Positions 42,701-51,300 are shown, numbered from the stretch's first letter. The stretch: 64,000 nucleotides of DNA from Nageia nagi (GCA_050084985.1 JBITNC010000001.1:156798001-156862000), one strand, 5' to 3'. Made by a program: numbers and translations. Notes: a model not told the origin generated them from the letters alone.

Positions 42701-45380
42701 ATCGAGGGTCAAAAGTTAAAACCACTACATCAGTCAACTTGTTTATGATGAAGAGACTCTTCATTACTCAGCTACACATGAATAGATTGGAGTCATCTCT
42801 CACCAAACCATTCGGTAAGGACATGGTATTGGATGTGGATTACATTAAATGCATAGGCGAGTATTGGAAAATGTGACGGTCCAAAATGAACCTCAAACCA
42901 AATATTAGTAAACAATAATCAAACACACCAACTAGGGTTTCCAACACCCTCAAAAATGCAAACCCTACACCAACGTTAGCCCTCTAGGGCACACACCTGA
43001 TGTCAACCTCCTAGGGCATTCAATCACACTAGACACCCAACGATTGCTCACAATGATGAATTAATGAATTACATACACCTACAATGATTACACTAGAACA
43101 CCAACATAAACAAACACCACATGTACAAATATGAAACCTAGATGCTCAACGATGCCATAAGAATAGAATTAATAACACAAAGCTGAGATCCAATGCCCAA
43201 CGGCTTGTATTATGATAGGAAATGAGTAGCAATACAAAACCTTGCTCCCAGAGCTAGATGTTGGCCTCACATGAGCCAACTAGGGCAAAACCACTGAGAA
43301 ATCCTCATTGCAATCTGTTGAACCACAAGATTAGATCCACCCCCTCAGACCTTGATTCCTCTCCACTGAAGGAGCCCTCTTCGAAACCTAGCGACCAACT
43401 GAATGGTAGAAGTGTATCCTTGGAATACCATCGAAATGGGCTTGGTGACCCACCAAAGCTGTAGATAGTTAGGGATCCCAACGCTTGCCTATCCTCTAGA
43501 CATCCCACCTAGGATGTGTTGCTTAGCACTGCTAAGTCTTTTGCTCGAAGGTCTGGTATCAAGAAATATAATCAACAATCTCCCTAGCAATGAGGCCCTC
43601 ATGTCTATTTATACTTCTCCTTATGTCCAAAGCTTACCTCGAAATTATCCCAAGCCTCTCTTAATCCAACGTTGGGGTCAAGATGGTCAAACCAGCCAAC
43701 GTGGTGGTCATAATGGCCCAGTGTGCCAACGTGGGGTTCATAAAGGCCCTTTATGCTAACGTGGGGGTCATAGTGGCCCAGATAGTTGACGTGGGGGTCC
43801 TAGAGTGGTCAAGTGCCAACGTGGGGGTGTGGGACCCTCCCCAATGCAGTGCAATCATGCTGAAGTCCGTCCAACCCATAAATACATACATAGATATCGG
43901 GATTCCCACAATCCGGGATCTTCGTACAACTCACAAGCCAAAACTACTACTCAAGAGGGAGACGTCCCACTTGAGGCTCACAGTGGAGTCCACAGGACCC
44001 ATTATTATTCCTATCCTGAGTTACAATGAAGTACATGAAAACACGCTAAGTAAATATAGTACAAGATGACCCAATGGGTCCCATTACATATTCAAGGGGG
44101 ACGTCACAGAAAATATAATGACCACACAACTATGGGGTTAGGGTGGTTAGGGAGTTGAACCATTCTTAGTTATAAAATCCCAGATATGCAATTGTGTACT
44201 GTATATATTTTGAAGTAATTTAAATATTTTGCATCTCCCTCCAATTTGTTATCACTATTTTTATTTTATTCATTAGATTTCATAATTAATGTCCATTGTC
44301 AATGAAACACTTAATGTTTAATATTAACAGAGGTTCAATGCTTCTCTTTTGTTGATCAACCTCAATATTGGTGAAGAGCCTTAATGCTGCCTTCATAGAC
44401 TATTTATTATCCCCATAAAGGATGTACATATCTTTTCAGACTGTACTGTCTCTATAAGGCATCTTTTGGAAAGATGATCTATGCTAGCTTAAATCCCTAT
44501 ATCCTTGATACGTTATCTATGTAATCTACCAATTGGTGTTGTTCTCATGTCTGTTTGTTAAACACCAAAAGTTTGTCATGTAGGGTACATTCCTACATAT
44601 TGCATATACTCGATTTCCTCTTCAGTTCATGTGTGCCTAAGTATGTGTGTGTAGACATAATAGTCACTCCACTCAAATACTTCTGATATGTGCTATGTTG
44701 GTATAAAACACTTATTATGCAACTTCATTTAGTTGAGTCCTTAGAGATTTGAAAACAAAAGGTTGGAGAATCCTCATTCTCAACTTAAAGTAACTTTTTT
44801 AATCTTATGGTGCATCTTAATTTGTTTTCTTGAACTTGCATTCTCTTCTACCAATTACAGGAATTAAAAGAATGTAACAGATCAAGCACGGGATTGCTAT
44901 CAATCTAGACTACAAATTTTCCTCACAAACTAGATTTACTTCAAGATAATACAAATTTCATGATATTGATGTTTAATAACAATGTATTCTAGAAAGACAA
45001 CACAAAGTCAAATCCATTGAATATATTTTAAATAGTACAAGAAAGTTCTTTGTTTGCCACCAATCAAGGATGGAAATTTACTATGAAATATATTAGAAAG
45101 TTGTAAGGAATCTAAAATGCACCTGAAGGCAATTTTGAACGTCCACTATTAGCTTTATCATCTGAAATCTCTGTTGCATTATAAATACAATAAAGTTAGC
45201 AAGAATGAAAATTACATGAAAAACACAGAAAACATTCTACCAAATTTTACTAAACTCCCAAAGCTAAAAGATTTAATTTCCTGGAATCTATGTACAGTTG
45301 ACTGATGAACATGCCTTAGTGAAACCATTGCACCTTGAACAAGTCCACGAGACAAGAGCATCCAAGTCATTCATATACAC
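15531..45380 (-). CDS. Class 3 lipase-like gene (alpha/beta hydrolase), six exons, partial
   Basis: Six minus-strand exons join in phase: 45380-45315, 45170-45123, 38702-38635, 16595-16523, 16414-16253 and 15725-15531. They give 204 codons of a Lipase_3 (fungal-lipase-like) protein of the kind found across land plants. Visible marks in order are WTCSRCNG, LIVDVQNCLQ, AIVIAFRGTQE (oxyanion strand), NWVEDLFFKQLDL, the nucleophile elbow GHSMGG with the catalytic Ser, TFGQPRIGN, and THDHDIVPHLPP with the probable catalytic Asp. The N-terminal exons (signal peptide region) and the exon with the catalytic His were not found. Substrate cannot be told from sequence. Intron lengths run from about 110 bp to about 22 kb, the long ones filled with transposons. 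All six exons are open, so the gene may be functional despite the insertions. Confidence 0.88.
16253..16414 (-). CDS. Lipase exon e with catalytic Ser (GHSMGG)
   Basis: 54 codons between acceptor TTGCAG and donor ATG|GTAATG: VHHGFYSAYHN through VTGHSMGGAMASFCALDLM. The Ser of GHSMG is the expected nucleophile. Confidence 0.93.
16523..16595 (-). CDS. Lipase exon d (IRNWVEDLFFKQLDLNYPGM...)
   Basis: 73 bp. The first base completes the Ser codon from exon c. Acceptor GAAACAG, donor ATG|GTGGGT. The NWVEDL and LDLNYPGM segments are conserved in plant lipases of this class. Confidence 0.9.
16596..18603. other. Start of the giant lipase intron, nothing recognised
   Basis: AT-rich sequence without clear coding motifs, LTR ends or repeats. 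Confidence 0.5.
18604..19783 (-). repeat. Solo-LTR-like element in the lipase intron
   Basis: The right end reads ...gggacattaca, i.e. TGTAATGTCCC on the minus strand, an LTR start also seen at 15039, 50500 and 50635. A TTTATAAA box lies near 19320. The left end is uncertain; 18604 is suggested by 'cccat' before it versus 'accat' after 19783 (four of five bases). Confidence 0.4.
19939..20307. repeat. Intron tandem duplication, unit 1
   Basis: A 369-bp unit starting 'actattgctttttggatgttgag' is followed directly by a second copy at 20308. Unit 2 is split by element C: 20308-20420 continues at 31704-31969. Both units keep the 'gtgcatgtcattgttgatgtttataaagg' stretch in which C inserted. The minus strand of both units has a coiled-coil-like open stretch (KSKQELEEEC) broken by stops, possibly an old coding remnant. 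Confidence 0.85.
20308..20420. repeat. Intron tandem duplication, unit 2 (left part)
   Basis: Left part of the second copy, ending with the target duplication GTTTA (20416-20420) of element C. The right part is 31704-31969. Confidence 0.85.
20421..21644 (-). repeat. 3' LTR of element C
   Basis: 1224 bp. Minus strand starts TGTGACATCCCC at 21644; plus end starts TGTAAGGG. TATAAATA box (minus strand) at 21117-21124, with ACGT-core units (about 21178-21330) upstream of it. Confidence 0.92.
21645..21675 (-). other. Polypurine tract of element C
   Basis: Minus strand GGCAAGCAATTTGAGAGGGG followed by AGGCTT abuts the LTR start, matching the tract in D-plus. Confidence 0.85.
22089..24666 (-). pseudogene. 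Gag-protease-decapeptide-repeat polyprotein of element C
   Basis: From the first Met (24666, MAFARKSRRSHTEE) the order is: a charged N-terminus with ~10-residue R-D/T-H-H repeats (about 24350-24230, e.g. PHHTRGDKEA); a gag segment with YSMLDPGLRRDMNFNGYVE (about 23910); a capsid-like segment with HFEGDALEWWQHGV and TSFDEFARWLVKRF (23654-23319); a zinc knuckle KCFYCKKTWEPRHRC (about 23150-23100); and protease with VLIDPGASHNFID and YPLKGHPHIILGVQWLF (22908-22660). Then comes a tail of THPTLGLGMG and SHPTLDIKGV repeats to 22089. The protease triplet is D-P-G, not D-S/T-G. Several stops break the chain. There is no RT after protease: the repeat region takes its place before the polypurine tract. 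Confidence 0.82.
24739..24750 (-). other. Primer binding site of element C (tRNA-iMet type)
   Basis: Minus strand TGGTATCAAAGC, one base from the consensus TGGTATCAGAGC, one base inside the 5' LTR end. Confidence 0.88.
24752..25654 (-). repeat. 5' LTR of element C, inner part
   Basis: Colinear with about 20421-21320 of the 3' LTR, including the box near 25443-25455 and part of the ACGT array. It breaks off where B1 begins; the rest of this LTR resumes at 31373. Confidence 0.9.
25953..26663 (+). repeat. Array of about six long palindromes (B1)
   Basis: Imperfect palindromes of about 33-48 bp lie at 25953-26000, 26068-26113, 26184-26227, 26325-26372 (decayed), 26404-26436 and 26616-26663. The common form is GCGCATGCCTC-AAAAAGACAA-N4-TTGTCTTT-TGRGGCATGCGC. 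The copy at 26404 keeps pairing by exchanging CCTC/GAGG for TTTC/GAAA in the arms. Spacer sequences are unrelated in detail. The units lie upstream of the TATA box at 26820. Confidence 0.85.
26820..26827 (+). promoter_or_regulatory. TATA box of B1
   Basis: CTATAAATACCAACTTGGGG. The same box and downstream CATTTTC(T/C)CAAATTCAAATC occur in B2 at 54751, so this is a conserved promoter. The ORF start follows about 215 bp downstream. Confidence 0.75.
27040..30229 (+). pseudogene. Long non-pol ORF of B1, unknown function
   Basis: Starts MASSKSNSAKDYARDLE at 27040, matching the gag start of B2. It continues for about 1060 codons with a few stops and three frame changes (near 27630, 28020 and 28320). 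Open pieces: 27205-27723 (with FIPFTAPFPKLCLEIGQHWK), 27725-28317, 28346-28777 (charged, then proline-rich PPQRPPRTIVP), 29099-29785 (coiled-coil-like ELLKEKEIKSLKEELATQK) and 29786-30229 (YCEDYWFYLG, QMDFHVWFLEENTTI). The last piece also occurs at the 3' end of B2. No zinc knuckle, protease, RT or integrase was seen. It may be a modified gag fused to the extra 3' ORF of the B family. I do not recognise the protein. Confidence 0.6.
30378..31372 (+). repeat. LTR-like 3' end of B1
   Basis: Begins TGTAATGCCATG after the purine tract GTTTGGAGGAGATA and ends CAACA. It contains a TTATTTATA box near 30470 and finishes in a hairpin (GGTGTTGGTGTTTTTC against GAAAGAAAAACACCCCAACAC, with one small bulge). 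995 bp, against 997 bp in B2. I found no match for it at the 5' end of B1. Confidence 0.75.
31373..31698 (-). repeat. 5' LTR of element C, outer part
   Basis: Resumes the C LTR after B1 and ends GGCGTCACA (minus strand TGTGACGCC), followed by the GTTTA target duplication. Confidence 0.9.
31704..31969. repeat. Intron tandem duplication, unit 2 (right part)
   Basis: Continues unit 2 after element C: 'ttataaaggtgtagcc' through 'gaatcaatatttctcaaact', colinear with about 20047-20307. Confidence 0.85.
32058..32114 (-). CDS. Exon-like open segment (NSGLNFVHTDSDERKFYFK), gene unknown
   Basis: Exactly 19 codons between an acceptor (GCCACAG) and a strong donor (AAG|GTATGC). It lies 68 bp from the hAT target duplication. 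Before the hAT insertion it would have stood about 390 bp from the exon-like segment at 36468-36608. I do not recognise the protein. It may be an exon of a second gene, or a captured fragment, inside the lipase intron. Confidence 0.35.
32205..32375. repeat. Left subterminal CGAGTC cluster of the hAT element
   Basis: More than a dozen ACTCG/CGAGT-containing hexamers in both orientations, GC-rich against an AT-rich surround. In characterised hAT elements, subterminal repeats bind the transposase; this role is inferred here. Confidence 0.75.
32990..35741 (+). CDS. hAT transposase, five coding exons, intact
   Basis: Coding exons 32990-34213, 34322-34462, 34555-34960, 35069-35284 and 35398-35741 join in phase at canonical GT-AG sites (2331 nt, 776 residues). 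A non-coding 5' exon probably ends at the donor gtaagt (32551), with an acceptor just before the start, so MASEASLPHEQP is chosen over the upstream hydrophobic MCLYF. Domains: BED-type zinc finger (WKYVNPGK, VICLFCNFDM, INRLKYHLARI); DUF659-like catalytic region with IMSDGWEDGRGR and IITDNASAYKRAG, the two Asp; and C-terminal dimerisation domain with LWWEDFGS, FAIRVLSQPCSASGCERNW and the catalytic Glu of CERNWS. An acidic D-Q-P-L repeat tail follows. No stop or frameshift was found. It excises and reinserts the element by cut and paste, in the nucleus. Confidence 0.92.
36030..36145. repeat. Right subterminal cluster and TIR of the hAT element
   Basis: Dense GCCGAGT/CCGAGTC motifs, including GAGTCCCGAGTCTCGAGTCC, end in the inverted repeat CGAGATTTACTACTATG, followed by the target duplication. 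Confidence 0.85.
36468..36608 (-). CDS. Exon-like open segment ending in a stop (46 codons), gene unknown
   Basis: After an acceptor (ATATTTAG) the frame reads ATKFGNQFIVELEVLDRK, then FVCPESDLVCKIVKHIIPTD, then ARFEIVDK and TAA. The composition looks like a real protein and no repeat motif is present. An in-frame stop precedes the acceptor, so it would be a terminal exon of a minus-strand transcript. It lies inside the giant lipase intron, 315 bp from the hAT target duplication. Not recognised. Confidence 0.35.
   Translation of the reverse strand, partial: ATKFGNQFIVELEVLDRKFVCPESDLVCKIVKHIIPTDARFEIVDK
36609..38634. other. Lipase intron, nothing recognised
   Basis: AT-rich, no coding motifs, LTR ends or obvious tandem repeats. 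Confidence 0.5.
38635..38702 (-). CDS. Lipase exon c (AFVGVAEDLGAIVIAFRGTQEN)
   Basis: 68 bp, acceptor ACACAG, donor CAG|GTAATT. Ends after two bases of a Ser codon completed by the next exon 22 kb away. Carries the FRGT oxyanion segment. Confidence 0.9.
38703..41344. other. Lipase intron, small duplications only
   Basis: No gene seen. A ~40-bp phrase (ggtatcgaacatcatatttgag..aaggaaggcatcc) occurs near 40775-40812 and again near 40910-40948, and 'taacaagcttgtgcttggta' recurs around 40895 and 40946, marking a local duplication. Confidence 0.5.
41345..42871 (+). pseudogene. Ty1/copia pol remnant (RT and RNase H)
   Basis: Broken by many stops and frameshifts but still readable. It shows KWMHKVKWRIDESL, AKGYAQ, EEIFPPITKLVTIRLI and a block related to the copia LNG(N/D)LDEEVYM motif (about 41690-41735). 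Later come GLLHYLVVELF, PMEVDLKLS and an RNase H-like piece with VLQYVKGKIGFGI (42230-42460). Domain order fits Ty1/copia RT-RNase H at the 3' end of pol. No LTR pair was identified. A solo LTR interrupts the region at 42872. Confidence 0.75.
42872..44108 (-). mobile_element. Solo LTR of the A/C family with perfect target duplication
   Basis: 1237 bp, plus strand starts TGTGACGGTCC and ends GGACGTCACA, flanked by GAAAA on both sides (42867-42871 and 44109-44113). On the minus strand a TATAAATA box (43606-43613) lies downstream of about six ACGT-core units (43665-43830). No internal sequence remains, so it formed by recombination between two LTRs. Confidence 0.93.
44109..45122. other. Lipase intron remainder
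   Basis: Possible tail of the copia remnant for the first ~100 bp, then AT-rich sequence with nothing recognised. Confidence 0.45.
45123..45170 (-). CDS. Lipase exon b (RFQMIKLIVDVQNCLQ)
   Basis: 16 codons between acceptor AACAG and donor CAG|GTGCAT. Matches the conserved strand 'ELIVDVQNCLQ' of plant class 3 lipases. Confidence 0.87.
45315..45380 (-). CDS. Lipase exon a (VYMNDLD...CNGFTK)
   Basis: 22 codons, phase 0. The upstream acceptor ...TTTTGAAG follows a TACTAAC branch-point-like box about 30 bases before it. The exon carries the WTCSRC motif typical just before the lipase core. The donor is AAG|GCATGT, i.e. a GC rather than GT donor. Confidence 0.85.
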
Positions 45381-45999
45381 CTTCAAAATATCACCAAAAT
45401 ATTTAATGTTAGTATACCTTCAAGTGCACTCATAAAGTAAATGCCCAGAAAGCCAATAAGCCTCCCTGGGAAAACTGAAGTGAATATAAATTACATTCTT
45501 GTTAATAATCTTGATGATATCAAACCACTCAATCAAGGGGGCACATTGGAGTATCAAGATTCCAGCACGCAAATACGAGTTTTTATTGATTAAAGCAACC
45601 ACAACATATCATACTTGCACCATGTTTCACCATTCTTGGCCATTAATAAGTAACCGGAACCACCAGGGTACAATTTAACAAGTTAAGGATGTGAAAGATA
45701 AATACAAACTCACAGAATAAGCTTGATTAGTTATGGACACTAGTTTTCCTCCTCATCTATCAGTTCCTCAACTGTACAGAATCATACTAGAAAAATATGC
45801 ATGATCTTCAGAACTCTTCCCTCCAAGTAGTTTCATAAGTTACTGAGTAGTGTTGGAAGAAGGCAAAGACCAAACCCTCCTAGTCTGCAAACTAACTACA
45901 TTTTTCTTCTGCTACCATCGCCATAAGGCAGGACTTGATCTCAATCTTTTGAGCCAATGCTATACATAAATATATGTCAAGCATTTTGCTATGCTGCTC
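45381..45999. other. Upstream intron of the lipase, upstream exon not found
   Basis: Immediately before exon a (minus direction) there is a TACTAAC branch-point-like box and an acceptor, so this is intron. No exon encoding the expected upstream helix was found here. Confidence 0.5.
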
Positions 46000-46795
46000 T
46001 AGGAAAACATAGGAAATAGCATAAAAATAGGAATAGGGGAACCTGCACACACATAAGAATTGCAACTACAAATTCTGCTAACAATTTGAGAAGCATAATT
46101 GATCTCTCATTTCATTGATAGATTTCTTGAATAACGACATTATACTAGAATTAGGGTTTCTTTCCTTTTTATAGAAGTAAGAAAAAAAATCCCTAACTAC
46201 CGAAGAACTACTTACTCTTATGACATAATTAACTAATTACTAAGTATTTTAACTTACATCCTCATGTTAAACACCTAATCCTAAGGGATTATGGTTTAAT
46301 GTAATGTATTAGTCTTAGGCAGTTCAATAATCTAAAATAGCTCAAGAGTCACCTTAGAAGGTGGAGAACCATGTTTTAATGTTATATATTCAAGTGTGAT
46401 GTAATGCAATATTTGGAGTTTTACAATACAATTTTGATCTTCATACGACCCATACCTAGCCTAATAGTGGTATCAAAGCCCAAAATATAGACTGTTGTCG
46501 TCTATGTAAAGCCAATCACATTTGTAGGTTGAGAATAGTTGCAGAAATTAGTTGAATACTCAATACTAGTTAATTATGTCATTCAAGTAACTAGTCCTTG
46601 AGTAATTAGGAATTTCTCCATTATATAAAAGGGAAGAAACCCTAATTCTAATATAACATCAGCATTCAAAAAATATATAAATGAAATCAAAGTTCAGCCA
46701 AACTTCTCAAATTGTCAGCAAAAATTTGTAATTGTTGTTCTTACAGGTGTGTCGATGCCCCATTCCTATTTTTATGCTATATTCCCATGTTCAAA
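46000..46795. repeat. Large inverted repeat made of two LTR-like arms
   Basis: 46000-46255 is the reverse complement, with many mismatches, of 46535-46795. Matching stretches include GTTAATTATGTCAT, GAAACCCTAATTCTA and ATTCCTATTTTTATGCTAT. A TATATAAAAGGG box (about 46622) in the right arm has a counterpart in the left. The ~280-bp spacer holds a primer-site-like TGGTATCAAAGCC (46468-46480). The arms look like two LTR pieces of one family in opposite orientation. Confidence 0.7.
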
Positions 46796-47929
46796 GATCT
46801 ACGAGTAACCGGCAATTCCTCACAGGTAACCACGATTCGAAGGCAAAACAAGTAACCGAGGCTCATTACTCGGCCCTAGCAGTTTTTGGAGGTTACTCAG
46901 CTATTATCAAAATAAAGCTAAAAAACATGAAAAAAAGGATAGTCAACACCAAAATATGCCTTTTAACTACCTCATTGTGTCTCATTCTTCTCATTCCATT
47001 GTGTTTGCTCAATTGTTTTCTCTACAAGTCAGTTTGTGAAAGATTTGAAGGATGAGCATCAATTTGAATAGGCCCTGGCACCTTCTATAATCAAAAAATT
47101 AGCCTCAGAAGCCCTGGTGCAATTTGAGTGAAGATCTACCTATGTCAATCAGCTTTAAACGTGGAGAAAGGATCCTAGAATCCCATCTTTTCCCTAGGAG
47201 TGAGACGTTTGGTGCATCTTCAAAGACTTCATTATGGTGTTCATAGCTCCCTGGTGAGACATCACCCCCTTGGAGTGATTTTGTGCTCCTTAAGGCCTCA
47301 TTTTTTGTTCATCTAAATATTTCAAGAATATTGGTATTTATTTCATATTTTTATGTCTCATAATTTGCCTCAATTTTGGAATATTTATGCAAGAGTTGGT
47401 CGCTTTGATTACTTTGCCCTCATTTTTAGTATTTGAGCACTTGCATAATTAGTCCTAATTTTATGAGCAATTTGGCATTTTATTTGAGTTAATTTAATAT
47501 TTAGCATAAACTAGGGCATCATTTGGTAATTTGAGAATTTTATTAACTTTGGAGTAATGAGGAAATATTGGAATTTTGCTATTTTGCTATAAATTGTGCT
47601 TGCCCTAGTTTGGAATATTACATTACCCTCTAGGAAAACCAATAATCTCTTGTAGGATTTCCCATCTACAGCCCAAGAATATTGCCAACCACAACAATAT
47701 CTCCAAGTCTAAAATATCAATATTCATCGGTCTCCACAAATGAGATCTCTCTTTCTTATATAGGCAATTACCTTCAACTGGCAAATAAATCCCAACCATC
47801 ATATCCCTAAAGACTACCAAAGTCAGTTACATTTGCCAAATGGGCAATTACAAATGCTAGGGACATTTAATAAGATTCTCACCCACTAAGCTAAAACAGT
47901 TACACAACCAAAAGAAGTTACAAAAACCA
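46796..47929. other. Non-coding, nothing firmly recognised
   Basis: Short open frames only. May be decayed interior sequence of the element represented by the inverted arms. Confidence 0.4.
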
Positions 47930-48900
47930 CAAACGTGTATGTATTGTCCCCAATTTGGGACATCTAGACATCACCCCTCATGCCTATTCATCGTGAGTTT
48001 TATTAATTAGATTAAGGTTGTTTTATTTGTCAAATTATGTATTTATCATATTTATATTTGTGCCTCAAAGGCAACGCTCAATATGGGCAAATTATATATT
48101 TAATTGGCCCAATTAAAAGGGCCATTATGATGATCTATCACCCCTATGCCAAGTCGGCCATGCTAGGAATGTTTGGGGCTATTTAACACTAGTCAGTTAC
48201 CTTTTGGGGACGTATTTGCAAATTTGGATAGCTATAAAGGCAAGTCATTTGTTCACTTGAAGACATCATCATTGTGCATTGGATCTTGAATCATTCGGAG
48301 TTTGGGGATGCTCCCCTCTCTACCTTCTAAGGACTAGGGCTGCTCCCTAGCCTAGAAGTGGCCTATCTACTTTCATACTCACTTGGAGAGCTTGTGCCAA
48401 CCTTGAAAAGCTATCTAGAGACTTGCGCCATACATCTTTGCTACTTGGAAGCTTGCACCAGCCATTGGGAGCCATCTTGAGTCTAACAACAAGCGTGGGA
48501 GCCTTCTTGGGTCTTGCACTAGCCTTTAGGAGTCTTGGTTGAGCATATTGGAGTCTTGGGCTTTGCCTTAGAACTTGTTACAGCCCTATACTTATTCTTT
48601 GTTGATTATACATGATATTGGATCTCATACTACATCTCAAATGTCAATAAATGTTCTCTATTTACTTTGTGATAATATCATTGATTATGCATGGGAATAT
48701 GTGCGGATTATAGTGTTTTGGAGGCATGTTAATGTGGTGTAACAGATCTGCAATTTGTGCCCTAGTTTGAGCATATTTGCATATTGTATGAGCTTTATAT
48801 CAGATTTGGCTATTGTTGTTATATTTCAGTTTTGAGCGCATGCTTGTATGGTTAATGAGCATTTACTTTGATGCCCTAATTTGTGAATGAATGTAGAATT
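47930..48900 (+). repeat. LTR-like sequence, decayed
   Basis: Begins near TGTATGTATTGTCCCC and contains a GCTATAAAGGC box near 48230, followed by a G/C-richer segment with repeated 'gagcttg(c/t)(g/a)cca' phrases. Boundaries are guesses and no target duplication was seen. Confidence 0.35.
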
Positions 48901-49182
48901 AAGTAAGAAATTGGATAAACTCTAGAAAGGTACATTATAGTGTACAAAGCCAAAAGCATTTAATAATGCCTTATCTTTACCACAAAACTCACCTAACTTC
49001 TCTACTAACTCCACCACCATATATACTAACAAAACACACTTACTAACTCATATAACTTCTATATTTACAACCAAACATAGTAAATGACTCTCCAAGGGTG
49101 GATGTCCCTCTCCTAGACTTCTATTTACAACATTTAAATACATAATGACAATATTTACAAAGCTAGTAAAAAATGGGGACAT
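48901..49182 (-). repeat. LTR end fragment
   Basis: Ends 'ggggacattata', a decayed TGTAATGTCCC start on the minus strand, and resembles the last ~300 bp before 50500. Confidence 0.35.
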
Positions 49183-49539
49183 TATATGAATCCTGAAAGA
49201 GGCAATGGTATCAACCACAGATCTCATAGTAGACTGAGCATCAAAAGATGAAGTGATCCTCAAACTCGGTCTCAAGTGAGCAAAGGTGGAAAGCATGCAA
49301 GTCACGTGCAAAATGATGGTTCGTCTTGATCCTTAATTGAAACACACCAAATACAAATGCACACAAAACAATAATAATTCCACAGGGCAAAATCTGATTT
49401 CTTTTATATTTTGTCTTTTCAATAAAGAAAGCTTGCAACTACAGTAGATTATAGGTAACAGAGACAATGCATTACAATTGTATGTAAGCAAGACAACTAC
49501 AGATCACTAAACACACCTCAAAGAGCTGTTCAAACAGTT

Positions 49540-50500
49540 GTAACACCTTCAAAAGTCAAAACAAACCCAACAAGAACAGGACAAACAGTTGTATTATTGT
49601 CTCCAAGATAGACCACTGCTGGACAGGTTTCTCGGAGTTGTCCTAAGTCGATTATCTTAGCAAATAACACCCTCAGGCCTCTATCCTGCTGAACAAGGGC
49701 TGATATGCCCAAAATTGTGCCAACACTGAATTGTCTTCACCAAAGCTAAGCATGAACATGGCTCCCTTGACAGTTATGGCCCTTACAACCTACAAAATAG
49801 TCCTCTCAAGGCTGACATCTTACTCCAATAGCCTCCAAAGGCTGGATCTCTACTCAGAAACTTCTAACTTGCCCTCCAATAGGCAGATCTACACTTTAAC
49901 TTCAATGATGCTCCTCAATTCAAGCCCAAATCACCAACCCTGATGTAGATTGGTCAAATCCAATTGAGTAGAGAGCTCTAGGATCTGATCCTTCAAGTCT
50001 CCATTGAATTGATCTTCAATGGGAACCCCAAAAAAACTCCAGCAGAATGCAAAAGTCCAAAAAAGCAAAGCTCTTCCAAATTCACCCCCTCCAAATGACC
50101 AACTCTTCCTTTTAAATAGTCATGGAACTCTTAATTTAAGCCTCTTGACAGTTACAAAGTCTGTCTCATAACAGTTACAAATCCTTTCCTATGGCAGTTA
50201 CAAAAGCATTAAATAATACCTTAAACTTTGACCTCATAACAGTTACTTTTGCCAAAATGGCAGTTACAAATACTAGAGACATTTAGTACTATCTTATCAT
50301 CCCAACCATCAAGCTAAAAACGTGTACCAAGTCAATGACATTAATTAATACCTTTTTTCTTGTCCCAAAACTATTCTCAATACATAACCAACTCCCTAAA
50401 CACTTATACTAACAATATAAGTTCTCAAAACACACTAACCCACCCCTTAGAGGCCCACAAACACAATAAAACATAAATTAAAATATTTTGGGACATTACA
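49540..50500 (-). repeat. LTR-like element starting TGTAATGTCCC
   Basis: Minus strand starts TGTAATGTCCCAAAATA at 50500, with a TATTTAAA box near 50110. Contains repeated 'cagttacaaa' words. The left end is not fixed. Confidence 0.45.
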
Positions 50501-50634
50501 TTAACTGGTGGGAGCAAACTCGAAATTGACCCAAAAACGTCCTCAACCTAAGGGGAAGATGTAAGCTGATGTAGCCTAATGGGAGGATCAAACCTTTGTC
50601 AATCTATAGATACTACTATGAGTAATGTGTCAAC

Positions 50635-51300
50635 TGTAATGTCCCAGAAATAAATATTTTTGTAAATGTCTCCTACACTTAATTATAAAAGTGAAAAGGG
50701 GCTCATGTGACTAGGAGACATAACATTAAGATATTTTCATTTATGTTTTATTTCTTTATGTTGTAATAAGGCACTTTAAGTCAAATTAGGCTTTGGGGAT
50801 GTCAACTTGAAATTAGAACCTCAAGCTATATAAGAGGATGGAGCATCCCATTTTGAGTATGTATTTGCTATTATATGACTTTGTATCTGAAACCCTAGGT
50901 TTCTTGAGGAAGGTTGTGCCCTACTCAAACTCCACCATTGTTTAGGAGATGTGCCCTAGCTCTGTTGGAGGCATTTGCAGTTGACAAGAGATGAAGGAGA
51001 TGTGCCCTTAGTGACTTGAAATTGTTGTGGAAGAAATACAGCTAGTTTGTGGTGATTTTTGCTAGTGTTTTGTGCCCTTGCTGCCCTAGAAGGGGTTTCC
51101 AGCTTTGTGAGCAATATTCAGCCAAATTTCTATGTTTTTTTGAGTTAATAGAAACCCTAAGGGGGGTTTGTCCCACCTTGGGGAGTTTTCCGGTTCATTT
51201 TATGTTCATATTTGAGTACCCTTTCGGATGTTCTTTCATTGTATCGATTCTGAAATTAATACAATTCTATCCTGACTAATTTTTCTAATTGCGGCGCAAC
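50635..51300 (+). repeat. LTR-like element starting TGTAATGTCCC, opposite orientation
   Basis: Plus strand starts TGTAATGTCCCAGAAATA, with a CTATATAAG box near 50825 and a 3' end not fixed. Together with the 49540-50500 piece it forms a divergent pair 135 bp apart. Confidence 0.45.

Noticed and set aside
45420-45602. ORF with FPREAYWLSGHLLYECT as an upstream or C-terminal lipase exon
   Set aside because: Only a chance likeness to FPRE-W of the lipase; it lies in the intron just upstream of exon a and is out of order.
51049-51279. 76-codon ORF in the LTR-like piece at 50635-51300
   Set aside because: No recognisable domain, T-rich, and located where LTR untranslated sequence is expected.
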